Source of the DNA: Flavobacterium caeni | GTDB lineage: Bacteria; Bacteroidota; Bacteroidia; Flavobacteriales; Flavobacteriaceae | Length of the DNA: 64,000 nucleotides | Assembly (NCBI RefSeq): GCF_900101895.1 | Contig: NZ_FMVF01000004.1 | Location: forward strand, 186,001 to 250,000 | Direction of reading: 5' to 3' | Part shown: in pieces, positions 42,094-49,779 of the stretch | Position numbering within the stretch: position 1 is the first letter of the stretch | How the letters are laid out: the number at the start of each line of letters is the position of its first letter | Made by a program: the position numbers and the translations under genes | Notes under the pieces: generated by a model | What the model was told of the DNA's origin: nothing | Seen by the model: the letters and a program-made list of their open reading frames with translations, nothing else | The model's database searches: none

Positions 42094-43416
42094 ATGAAAG
42101 TAAAAAATAAAGCAATCAGATCCTTTTTGTTTTTCTCGCTGCTTCTTGCGGTGACCGCCTGCGGAAAAAAGGAAGAAGCGCCTGCGACCGAGGCTGCACC
42201 ACAAAAGGAAGAAGCGAAGGAAGAAGGCAATGTAAAAGAAGTCGAACTCAACGAGGCACAGTATTCATCCGCAGGGATCGGACTGGGCGGCTTTTCGCCC
42301 AAGAACCTCAGCGAAGTCATCAATGCCAACGGTTACACCAAATTGCCGCCGCAAAACCAAGCAGACGTATCGGTTTTCGTGTCGGGAATTGTCAAATCGA
42401 TTTCAGTTATTGAAGGTCAGAACGTCCGTAAAGGCCAAGTGATCGCAACGGTTGAAAGCCCTGAGTTTACACGAATCCAACAAGACTACCTCACCTCGAA
42501 AAGCAACTTGGAGTTTTTGCGTTTGGAATATGAACGCCAACGTGTTTTGAGCGAAGAAGAAGTATCGGCCAAGAAAGTATTTCAAAAAACAAAGGCCGAC
42601 TATGACGTTGAAAAAGCGCGTTATGCTTCATTGAGCAAGCAACTCCAAACAATGAATATCAATCCAAATAAAGGCGCAATTTCATCTGTTCCGGTTGTAG
42701 CGCCTATTTCGGGATCAATTACCGAAGTAAATATTAAAATTGGGTCAACTGTATCACCGGGACAGGCTTTGGTAAATATTGTGGACAATTCACAACTCCA
42801 CGTTGACTTACTCGTTTATGAAAAAGACTTGCAAAAGGTCAAGACCGGGCAGAATGTTCGATTTGTATTGACCAATCAAGACAATACTGAAATTAAAGGC
42901 AAGATTTTTAGTGTGGGCAAGGCATTCGAGAACGAAACCAAGTCGGTTGCCGTCCATGCAGACATCGAGAACGAGAAACAGCAATTGATTCCGGGAATGT
43001 ATGTCAACGCACTGATTGACGTCGGAGCCAATACGGTTAATGCGTTACCGGTTGATGCGATTGTTAAGGCAGAAGGCCGCGAATTTATTTTCATACTTGA
43101 AGGCGTCCACGAAGAAAAAGACAGCCATGACGCCGATAAAGGACATTCGCATGACGACGGGCATTCCCACGATGAAAAAGAGGCGCACGACCAACAAAAA
43201 GGGCATTCCCACGACGATGGCCATCAACACGAGGAATCGGGCAAGAGTTATCATTTCCAACGTATCGAAGTAAAGACGGGCACCGCGCAGTTGGGTTTCG
43301 TTCAAGTAACGCCGGTACAACAGCTTCCCGCTGATGCCAAAATTGTAATCAAAGGAGCGTATTACATCCAAAGCCATTTGCTCAAAAGCGAAGGCGGCGG
43401 CGGACACGAACATTAA
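42094..43416 (+). CDS. RND efflux periplasmic adaptor (CzcB/CusB-like lipoprotein)
   Basis: Periplasmic membrane-fusion protein linking the pump to the outer-membrane channel, 440 residues. A lipobox (LLLAVTACGKK, Cys about 23) anchors it to the inner membrane. Barrel-sandwich halves are visible as NGYTKLPPQNQADVSVFVSG and VPVVAPISGSITEVNIKIG, separated by a helical hairpin (about 125-185); the beta-barrel and membrane-proximal domains follow. A His/Asp-rich insertion (about 338-386: repeated GHSHDDGH and HDEKEAHD units) probably binds or buffers metal. The longest frame starts at 41890 inside the pump gene; ATG 42094, two bases after the pump stop, gives the lipoprotein signal and is clearly right. 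Confidence 0.92.
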   Translation: MKVKNKAIRSFLFFSLLLAVTACGKKEEAPATEAAPQKEEAKEEGNVKEVELNEAQYSSAGIGLGGFSPKNLSEVINANGYTKLPPQNQADVSVFVSGIVKSISVIEGQNVRKGQVIATVESPEFTRIQQDYLTSKSNLEFLRLEYERQRVLSEEEVSAKKVFQKTKADYDVEKARYASLSKQLQTMNINPNKGAISSVPVVAPISGSITEVNIKIGSTVSPGQALVNIVDNSQLHVDLLVYEKDLQKVKTGQNVRFVLTNQDNTEIKGKIFSVGKAFENETKSVAVHADIENEKQQLIPGMYVNALIDVGANTVNALPVDAIVKAEGREFIFILEGVHEEKDSHDADKGHSHDDGHSHDEKEAHDQQKGHSHDDGHQHEESGKSYHFQRIEVKTGTAQLGFVQVTPVQQLPADAKIVIKGAYYIQSHLLKSEGGGGHEH

Positions 43417-43426
43417 GCCCAATACC

Positions 43427-45373
43427 ATGAAAGAAGATTCAAAAATTCAAGAAAAAGATTTGGCGCATGATGAACATGATGCCAATGATGGCCACGATCA
43501 CGGGGCGACAGATAATTCCGGTTGGAAAAGTCACATTCCGTTATTGTCCGGCTTGGCAATACTTGCAGTAATGCTTACGATGGAATATGGGTTCAAATTC
43601 GTTCCCAAATTCCCGGTCGATTTGATTGTGTACCTCGTCGCTTATTTGCTCGCAGGTTACAACGTTTTGTACATGGCTTGGAGAAAGGCGATTCGCTTCG
43701 ATTTCTTCAACGAATTTTTTCTGATGAGCGTCGCGACAATCGGTGCTTTTGCCATCGGTTCTTACAGCGAAGGCGTTGCCGTCATGGTTTTCTATTCCAT
43801 TGGCGAATGGTTTCAGGATGCGGCGGTCAACCGCGCCAAACGAAGCATTAAAGCCCTGCTCGATGTGCGTCCCGAAGAAGTGACGGTTTTGAGAAACGGT
43901 TCAACGGAAACGGTTCACCCAAAAGATGTTGCCATAGGCGAAGTCATACAAGCCAAACCGGGCGAGAAAGTCGCGCTCGATGGAACTCTCGAATCTGAAA
44001 AGGCTTCCTTCAATACGGCAGCACTTACCGGAGAAAGCAAGCCTGACAGCAAAGCGAAAGGTGAGAATGTTTACGCCGGAATGATTAACCTGAACACCGT
44101 TTCAGAAATCAAGGTTACGGCCAAATTCAGCGATAGCAAACTGAGCCGCATCCTTGAAATGGTTCAGGATGCGACGGCGCGTAAATCGCAAACACAATTG
44201 TTCATTAGCCGATTCGCCAAAGTGTACACGCCGATTGTTTTTGCATTGGCCGTCGCAGTTTGTTTCGTGCCATATTTCTTTGTAAGCGATTACGACTTCT
44301 ACGATTGGTTTTACCGGGCGCTTGTGTTTTTGGTCATCAGTTGCCCATGTGCATTGGTGGTGTCGATTCCGCTCGGCTACTTTGGCGGTATCGGATTGGC
44401 GTCAAGGAACGGTATTTTGTTCAAAGGCTCGAACTTCCTCGATGTCATGACCCAAATCGATACGGTCGTGATGGACAAGACCGGGACGCTTACCGAAGGC
44501 GTTTTTAAAGTGCAAGAGGTAAAACCCGAAGGTTTGGATGAGCAAGAGTTTTTGAAATTGACCGCAGCCATCGAAAGCAAATCCACACATCCAATCGCGT
44601 TGGCTGTGACCGAACACGTCGGGAAGGAATCCATCAAAAGCTTATCAATCAATGATGTCGAAGAAATTCCCGGACACGGATTGAAAGCGACCATCGATGG
44701 TAAAGAAGTCTTGGCCGGAAATGCGAAACTGCTCAAAAAATATAGCATTGATTATCCCGAAAGCGTAACGGCAATTGTGAATACCGTTGTAGTTGTGGCG
44801 GTGAATAAAAAGTATGCGGGCTACATTACCATCGCCGACCAAATCAAAGCCGATGCACAACAAGCCATCAAAGATTTGCACGGCCTCGGTATCAAAACGG
44901 TAATGTTGTCAGGCGACAAACAATCGGTTGTAGATGACGTTGCTAAAACACTGTCAATTGACAATGCCTACGGTGATTTGCTTCCCGAAGGCAAGGTCGA
45001 AAAAGTCCAAGCACTCAAAGACCAAAATAAAAAACTGGCTTTCGTTGGCGACGGTGTAAATGATGCGCCTGTAGTGGCATTGGCCGACGCTGGTATCGCA
45101 ATGGGTGGATTGGGAAGCGATGCAACGATTGAAACCGCCGATGTAGTAATTCAAAACGATCAGCCGTCGAAAATCGTGACCGCAATTAAGGTCGGTAAGT
45201 TGACCAAGAAAATCGTTTGGCAGAACATTGTCTTGGCAATGGTTGTCAAGGTTATTGTATTGGCGCTTGGCGCAGGCGGTGTCGCGAATTTATGGGAAGC
45301 GGTGATTGCTGATGTAGGCGTGGCATTATTGGCCATCCTGAACGCGGTGCGAATCCAAAGAATCAGATTATGA
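43427..45373 (+). CDS. P1B-type heavy-metal-translocating ATPase (ZntA/CadA-like)
   Basis: Inner-membrane ATPase exporting metal ions from cytoplasm to periplasm, 648 residues. The N terminus lacks the usual CxxC HMA domain and instead has a short His/Asp tail (HDEHDANDGHDHG, about 12-24). Membrane part: the CPC motif in SCPCALVVSIPLG (Cys306, Cys308). Catalytic part: DKTGTLTEG with phospho-acceptor Asp350, the HP motif THPIALAVTEH (His388), and the hinge GDGVNDAPVVALADAGIAMG. The last helix region NLWEAVIADVGVALL has an Asp in the position typical of Zn/Cd-type (P1B-2) pumps. It follows the adaptor by 10 bases and overlaps the next gene by four. The ATPase and RND system would work in series across the two membranes. 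Confidence 0.93.
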   Translation: MKEDSKIQEKDLAHDEHDANDGHDHGATDNSGWKSHIPLLSGLAILAVMLTMEYGFKFVPKFPVDLIVYLVAYLLAGYNVLYMAWRKAIRFDFFNEFFLMSVATIGAFAIGSYSEGVAVMVFYSIGEWFQDAAVNRAKRSIKALLDVRPEEVTVLRNGSTETVHPKDVAIGEVIQAKPGEKVALDGTLESEKASFNTAALTGESKPDSKAKGENVYAGMINLNTVSEIKVTAKFSDSKLSRILEMVQDATARKSQTQLFISRFAKVYTPIVFALAVAVCFVPYFFVSDYDFYDWFYRALVFLVISCPCALVVSIPLGYFGGIGLASRNGILFKGSNFLDVMTQIDTVVMDKTGTLTEGVFKVQEVKPEGLDEQEFLKLTAAIESKSTHPIALAVTEHVGKESIKSLSINDVEEIPGHGLKATIDGKEVLAGNAKLLKKYSIDYPESVTAIVNTVVVVAVNKKYAGYITIADQIKADAQQAIKDLHGLGIKTVMLSGDKQSVVDDVAKTLSIDNAYGDLLPEGKVEKVQALKDQNKKLAFVGDGVNDAPVVALADAGIAMGGLGSDATIETADVVIQNDQPSKIVTAIKVGKLTKKIVWQNIVLAMVVKVIVLALGAGGVANLWEAVIADVGVALLAILNAVRIQRIRL

Positions 45374-45915
45374 AGAAGAAGCCCAACATCATTGTTGCTG
45401 CGTTCGTATTTACGGTCGCCATTCTTTTGTTGGGCTATTTTTCCTTTGGAATTTGGACGAGCCTAATTTTTTCGTCGGGCTTTCTTGGTGGTTTCTTACT
45501 TTGGTTGTTTTTGCCGAGCGTATCGACATTCGAAGGGATAAGATGGCCATACTGGATTGCATTTTTTCTATTCCTTTTGCACCGTGTCGAAGAAAAAGTG
45601 ATGGATTTCTTCGACAGGCTTGCAGAAATCACCGGAACGCGGAAACCTGAAATCTTATCGTTTTCCGTAATTGCGCTTGTAATTCTTTCAGTAGGTGCGT
45701 GGTTGCTAATCCCCTTGCTTATGAAGCGTGGTTACGCTTTTGGCTCTTACCTCGCATGGACATTCTTTGCCGCGATGGGAATCACTGAACTCGCGCATTT
45801 TGTATTTCCATTTTTTACAGATGAAGTCTATGGCTACTTTCCGGGAATGGTGAGCGTGGTTTTGTTGGCTCCGGTTGCGTGGTGGGGGATGTATCGACTT
45901 TCAAAAGGTCAATGA
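45370..45915 (+). CDS. HXXEE-motif membrane protein
   Basis: Integral membrane protein of 181 residues with about five hydrophobic segments. The family-defining HxxEE occurs in LHRVEEKVMDFF (about residue 72), and a second His/Glu motif TELAHFVFPFF lies in the C-terminal half. HXXEE proteins are uncharacterised, with possible metal or membrane-enzyme roles. It overlaps the ATPase stop by four bases (ATGA), so is translationally coupled and the last gene of the metal operon. It is followed by 280 bases with no recognisable feature. Confidence 0.78.
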   Translation: MKKKPNIIVAAFVFTVAILLLGYFSFGIWTSLIFSSGFLGGFLLWLFLPSVSTFEGIRWPYWIAFFLFLLHRVEEKVMDFFDRLAEITGTRKPEILSFSVIALVILSVGAWLLIPLLMKRGYAFGSYLAWTFFAAMGITELAHFVFPFFTDEVYGYFPGMVSVVLLAPVAWWGMYRLSKGQ

Positions 45916-46194
45916 TTGTATTGATGTGAACACTTGTGGCGGTATAACTTTCTTTACACGCGCACGTACGTAAATAAAACTAATACATTTTTTATTACAG
46001 TATTCTAATAAGAACCGCGACTGCCGGGCTTTTGAGACTGTAATTATTTGCACACATTTTTTATCCCAACACAGTCGATAGGGTACCCACAGATTAGGAG
46101 CCGGTCGCACTAAGGAAAACAGATTAAATTTGGGGTATGGGGTGAGTTTGTTGATAGCGCCGCCAAATTTTTCGACTTTTTTGACGGCACTTCA

Positions 46195-46347
46195 TTATGC
46201 TTGCGATTCGTTGTTGTATCGATGGTACGTACGTTCAAGTAAGAACTTCTCAACGTGAGCGCGATATGCGGGGTTTACATTCATGAACTGCTTAATCTTT
46301 AGAATCAAGGCCTTTCTCTCAGTCTCGGATAATTTAACTTTGCTCAC
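46195..46347 (-). CDS. Small basic protein, 50 residues (putative)
   Basis: GTG-started frame coding MSKVKLSETERKALILKI and onward, overlapping the end of the preceding HTH gene by 14 bases, which suggests coupling. The longer ATG frame from 46404 overlaps the HTH gene much more and has no supporting features. The protein is helical and charged, with no recognised family. Its continuous overlap with the HTH gene and its normal-looking composition are the only support. Confidence 0.4.
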   Translation of the reverse strand: MSKVKLSETERKALILKIKQFMNVNPAYRAHVEKFLLERTYHRYNNESQA

Positions 46348-46657
46348 GTGTGTTGCTTTTGTATTTGAGATAGTTTTCTTCTGAAATGAGCCAAGATTTA
46401 CCAACCTTTGTACCCAACAATAACCCCATTCGAAGGTGACGCATTACCGTAGCAGGGTTTCGGTTGGTCAGCGTGGCAATTTCATTCACGGTCAAATTCC
46501 GTTTACCAATTTCCGATTTCTTTTTTAAATCGTCAAGTTGTTTCTCAAATCTGTTCATTGCAATTTGAGAGAATGCTTCGACAATTTGAGACACTCCTTC
46601 TATGGGATAAAATTGGCCGGCGATGACGATGCCGAAATCGGTACTCGAAAAACTCAT
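46334..46657 (-). CDS. Helix-turn-helix protein (excisionase/MerR-like fold)
   Basis: A 107-residue protein. A helical N-terminal part (about 1-55) precedes a winged-helix segment LTVNEIATLTNRNPATVMRH (about 58-77), followed by LLGTKVGKSWLISEENYLKY, the usual HTH_17 layout. It could be a second recombination directionality factor or a repressor. The start ATG overlaps the last base of the upstream lipoprotein stop codon (TAATG). The longest frame, from 46675, is less likely because it overlaps that gene further. Confidence 0.7.
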   Translation of the reverse strand: MSFSSTDFGIVIAGQFYPIEGVSQIVEAFSQIAMNRFEKQLDDLKKKSEIGKRNLTVNEIATLTNRNPATVMRHLRMGLLLGTKVGKSWLISEENYLKYKSNTREQS

Positions 46658-47130
46658 TATTCCGCTTTGTTGCAAATTTCAATCACCCGTTCGTTTTGCG
46701 GCACGTTTACCTCACCGAGATTGGTGGTGTAATAAAACATTTCAAGTTTGATAGTCAAATCATTCGTGCTAATCACATTGTATTTCGAAACGTAACCTGA
46801 CGATTTGGTGTAGGTCATCACGCCGTTCTCAATGACGTAGTCGCCTTCTGTTGTAGACTGTTCGCAATAGTTTGTCATACCGATCTGATACATTCTAAAT
46901 TTGCCAACGATTGCGCCACCGTCGGTAGAAAATTGGTAATAGTTGTACTGGTCTTCACAATCACTAATGGCTTGGATTTGACCATTCACGGATTTGTGAC
47001 TTAGGTTCCAACGACCGGATAAATGTTGCGTTTCAGGTGGAATGTTCGGTGTTGTTGGCTGTGAATTGTCGTCGCTGCTTGAACAAGCAAAGGTTAGCGC
47101 ACAGAGCGCGATGAGAAGGATTTTTTTCAT
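46657..47130 (-). CDS. Putative lipocalin-like lipoprotein
   Basis: A 157-residue lipoprotein: signal KKILLIALCALTFACSSSDD with lipidation at about Cys16 and a following Ser/Asp tether. The mature domain (LSGRWNLSHKSVNGQ, EGDYVIENGVMTY, YNVISTNDLTIKLEM) has the pattern of small Bacteroidota lipocalin-like lipoproteins. Two internal Cys (SDCEDQ and TNYCEQ) and one near the end may pair. It is coupled by overlap to the HTH gene downstream. Function in the island is unknown. Confidence 0.72.
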   Translation of the reverse strand: MKKILLIALCALTFACSSSDDNSQPTTPNIPPETQHLSGRWNLSHKSVNGQIQAISDCEDQYNYYQFSTDGGAIVGKFRMYQIGMTNYCEQSTTEGDYVIENGVMTYTKSSGYVSKYNVISTNDLTIKLEMFYYTTNLGEVNVPQNERVIEICNKAE

Positions 47131-47182
47131 ACTGGCTATAAATTGGTTACGAGCAAATATAAATAAAATTCTATTTTATGGT

Positions 47183-47214
47183 GTACTTTATTATAGAGTA
47201 CCAAAAAAAGTACC
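47183..47214. promoter_or_regulatory. Candidate operator between lipoprotein and Xre genes
   Basis: GTACT (47183-47187) and AGTAC (47197-47201) form an inverted repeat, and a further AGTACC lies at 47209-47214, directly upstream of the Xre regulator start. This could be the regulator's own operator. Confidence 0.35.
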
Positions 47215-47233
47215 TTTTATTGAGATTTGACTG

Positions 47234-47497
47234 ATGGAAAACAAGGAAAATCTCGATACACCTGAGCTAAACGCCATTGCAGAGCGTCTGAAACAACTTC
47301 GTAAAGAAAAGGGCTACTCGAACTACGAACACATCGCCTTCGACTTAGGAATGAGCCGTTCAGCGTATTGGCGTTTGGAAACGGGCGCGAACTTTGAGTT
47401 GAAAACACTGATTAAGATTTGCACGGTACTCGGTGTGAGTTTGGAAGAATTTTTCAAGGGTATTGACATTCCTCGGAAAGTTTCCACTGAGAAGTAA
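47234..47497 (+). CDS. Xre-family transcriptional regulator
   Basis: An 87-residue DNA-binding protein of the Cro/C1 type. The helix-turn-helix spans about residues 13-70 (IAERLKQLRKEKGYSNYEHI, then LGMSRSAYWRLETGANFEL), ending LGVSLEEFFKGI. It is divergently oriented to the lipoprotein/HTH genes and convergent with the replication-initiator-like gene, a usual place for an element's control switch. The upstream half-sites at 47183-47214 suggest autoregulation. Confidence 0.88.
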   Translation: MENKENLDTPELNAIAERLKQLRKEKGYSNYEHIAFDLGMSRSAYWRLETGANFELKTLIKICTVLGVSLEEFFKGIDIPRKVSTEK

Positions 47498-47563
47498 TAC
47501 GATACATAACCGACCGATACCCGATAGAGGTTAGCATTTTGACAATATACTTTAATGGTCAAT

Positions 47564-48496
47564 TCATATACCTTTCGCAAGTTCGTTAACTTTTGAAATG
47601 AGAATTTCGGTGAGTTGTTGTTGAAGCCTCTCCGAAGAATTGATAACAATTTCCGTGTATGTCTTCTTGTGCTTGTAAAATGTTTTCCGGGATTTGGTTT
47701 CCAATAGGTCAGTCCAAAAAAGCGGATTTCGATAATCCGTGAGTTTCGTGCAAGACGAATTTATGGTTTGGTCAAAAAGGAGAATATCTTCAAAGGCTTG
47801 AACCAACATTTCCTTAAAAACCCCGAAACCTAAGTTCCGAATGTCGGCCAACGTAAAGATGTCGAGTTTGTTCAATTTTTCCATTTTCATAAATTTCAAC
47901 TCAAAACGCAAAATCTCTGTTTCGATGGTAAAGCCTTTTCCAGTGTAGTGTAACGCTTTGTTGTAGATTTTGACAATGTATTGAGAGTGTTTTGCCTGCT
48001 TGTATCGACCATCCTGAGAATGTTGGATGTCTTTGAATGGAATTGTTTTATGAAGAAAGCAGTGTCTCAGAATGTCGTTTGTCGGAACCGGTGGGACAAT
48101 ATTTACTCCGGCCTCAACACATTGAAGTTTACATTCTTCGAGTTTAAATCCAAACTTGTCTTCTAAGTCCATCAATACGAGAAGAAATGCGACATAGTCG
48201 AAGTCATTGAAGTTGTGTGCTCCCCCATTGAAATACTTGTGGAGACTTCCGGTTAAAATAATAGTTCCGGTTTCGAAAATTGTAAAGCATAGCCCATTGT
48301 AACTCGCAGATTTGTAAGGTACTTTGTATACGGTTTCGCCATTTTTATTTTGTACCTCTTTACCCATCCGGTCGAGGGCCGGAATCAGAAAGCCATCTTC
48401 AGAAACGTTCCGTAACATCGAAAAGTCCAAAAGTGGATTTTGCTCCAATCTTGAACTGTAACTCTTGGGAAGATTTGCTGTGATGAAGTCGATCAA
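47564..48496 (-). CDS. Replication-initiator-like protein (filamentous-phage G2P/CRI type)
   Basis: A 310-residue protein with the landmarks I associate with the Phage_CRI (gene II/X) replication proteins: GSLHKYFNGGAHNFNDFDY (about residues 83-101), an aliphatic helix with DLEDKFGF, the CVEAGVNIVPPV strand, a YIVKIYNKALHY motif (about 170-181) and an LRFELKFMKMEKL strand. Such proteins nick or initiate rolling-circle replication in phages and plasmids. In the island it may replicate the excised circle or serve mobilisation. A terminator separates it from the upstream excisionase-like gene. The assignment is by pattern memory, not a search. Confidence 0.55.
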   Translation of the reverse strand: MIDFITANLPKSYSSRLEQNPLLDFSMLRNVSEDGFLIPALDRMGKEVQNKNGETVYKVPYKSASYNGLCFTIFETGTIILTGSLHKYFNGGAHNFNDFDYVAFLLVLMDLEDKFGFKLEECKLQCVEAGVNIVPPVPTNDILRHCFLHKTIPFKDIQHSQDGRYKQAKHSQYIVKIYNKALHYTGKGFTIETEILRFELKFMKMEKLNKLDIFTLADIRNLGFGVFKEMLVQAFEDILLFDQTINSSCTKLTDYRNPLFWTDLLETKSRKTFYKHKKTYTEIVINSSERLQQQLTEILISKVNELAKGI

Positions 48497-48549
48497 AAGT
48501 GTATCTTTGAAGTAGTTTTTACGATGCCAGTAGAAACAACTTTGAACAC

Positions 48550-48576
48550 AAAAGGGAGCCTGAACAACTCCCTTTT
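48550..48576. terminator. Bidirectional hairpin terminator
   Basis: AAAAGGGAG (48550-48558) pairs with CTCCCTTTT (48568-48576), between the excisionase-like gene and the replication-initiator-like gene. Confidence 0.7.
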
Positions 48577-48595
48577 ATGCTTTCCGTTGATAGGA

Positions 48596-48880
48596 TTACA
48601 GATTCCCGTTTAGCGGTTTTACACTTGCCTCGACTTCCGAGCGCAGAAAATACACCCGATTTCCAATACCGAGAGGATTCAAGATTCCTTTACGCTGCCA
48701 GTTCGCTATCGTCGAAATATCAACATCGAGCATTTCGGCAACTTCTGCACGGGTCATGTAGTCATTGGGTTTTGGCGGCATGAAGCGTTGAACAAAATCT
48801 TCGAAGAGATTTCTAAGGATTGCCGCAGTTTCGGCTTGGAAGGTTTCGGGATCGCACCCGATAAATTGTAGTGATTTCAT
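48596..48880 (-). CDS. Excisionase-like helix-turn-helix protein
   Basis: A 94-residue protein with a C-terminal MerR/excisionase winged helix: MTRAEVAEMLDVDISTIANW then RKGILNPLGIGNRVYFLRSE. This is the common Xis-like protein of Bacteroidota mobile elements, expected to help the recombinase in excision. The longest frame starts at 48901; MKSLQFIGCDPETFQAE at 48880 is preferred because this opening recurs in relatives. It lies between the replication-initiator-like and 246-residue genes, with the integrase further out. Confidence 0.8.
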   Translation of the reverse strand: MKSLQFIGCDPETFQAETAAILRNLFEDFVQRFMPPKPNDYMTRAEVAEMLDVDISTIANWQRKGILNPLGIGNRVYFLRSEVEASVKPLNGNL

Positions 48881-48949
48881 TTGTAGAAAATTTAAGTTCA
48901 CTACAAATGTCCGGCGATGTCATTTCCGATTTATGGTCGTTTTTTCCGA

Positions 48950-49690
48950 TTAATCGGAATCCGAAGGGAAGTGTCGGTTCTTGATGGTATAATATCTTGT
49001 TGGGCGCATACCACGATCAGCCTTTGTGCTGAATGAGGCTTTGATATCAAAATCTTCGTAGGTGGAAATGGAAATGAATTTCTCAACCCGAAGCCACTCC
49101 ATAAATTCCTTGTGCTTGACACGGTTGTGAATCAATTTTTCACTTGTACTTTTCATTTTGTGAAAAATGAAACTGAAATCCAAATAATAATCCGTGATGT
49201 TCTCCGTGAAATCTTTGAAAACAAGGTAGGCTTGGTAGCTCGTAAAAATATCCGGGTATGGGTTTTTCGGAGCACTTTCCGTGGTGCCGAATGCGATTAA
49301 ATTGAATCGCAAATCTTCCAAATGCGAAATGATTTTTTTAAAGCTGAGTTGAAGCTTTTCGGCTTTATCCAAATCAAAACCGTCCGTCCCCTCACATTCG
49401 TCATCTAAAACCAACTCGTAAATTTCTTGAATGGGTTTGAATCCTGAATACGGCTTGTAAAGTGTGTAAGCGTATACGCTGGCAGATGGATATTCACTTT
49501 CATCTATGCCCATGTAATTTTCGTACGAGATACACACTGACTGATAGCAATGATTGAAATACTTGATTTCAGAATCTAAAAAATGCTCTTCGTCGTAGTC
49601 CTCATATTCGGCTAAATGGTTTTCCAACCGACTTTTGTAGCGGTCTTGGTAGGATTTGAGTGTCGTAATGATTTCGAATTGCTTCCCCAT
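48950..49690 (-). CDS. Island protein of unknown function, 246 residues
   Basis: Soluble, acidic and helix-rich protein (YQDRYKSRLENHLAEYEDYD, EIYELVLDDECEGTDGFDLD) with no signal peptide or membrane segment. Its C-terminal part (about 205-246, EFMEWLRVEKFISISTYEDF and a basic end) resembles a small DNA- or protein-binding wing but matches no family I recognise. It is placed between the excisionase-like and integrase genes on the same strand, where accessory recombination or phage-interference genes often lie. Function not assignable. Confidence 0.6.
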   Translation of the reverse strand: MGKQFEIITTLKSYQDRYKSRLENHLAEYEDYDEEHFLDSEIKYFNHCYQSVCISYENYMGIDESEYPSASVYAYTLYKPYSGFKPIQEIYELVLDDECEGTDGFDLDKAEKLQLSFKKIISHLEDLRFNLIAFGTTESAPKNPYPDIFTSYQAYLVFKDFTENITDYYLDFSFIFHKMKSTSEKLIHNRVKHKEFMEWLRVEKFISISTYEDFDIKASFSTKADRGMRPTRYYTIKNRHFPSDSD

Positions 49691-49779
49691 TCCATTGAAA
49701 ATGGCAAAATTAAGAAATCAACGGGCAAACACCTCATCAATTTCGCCATTATTCAATTCATTTCCATTGCGGTTCTGTC

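Noticed and set aside
45916..46194. Possible small gene or RNA after the metal operon
   Set aside because: No credible frame, promoter pair or hairpin terminator could be made out.
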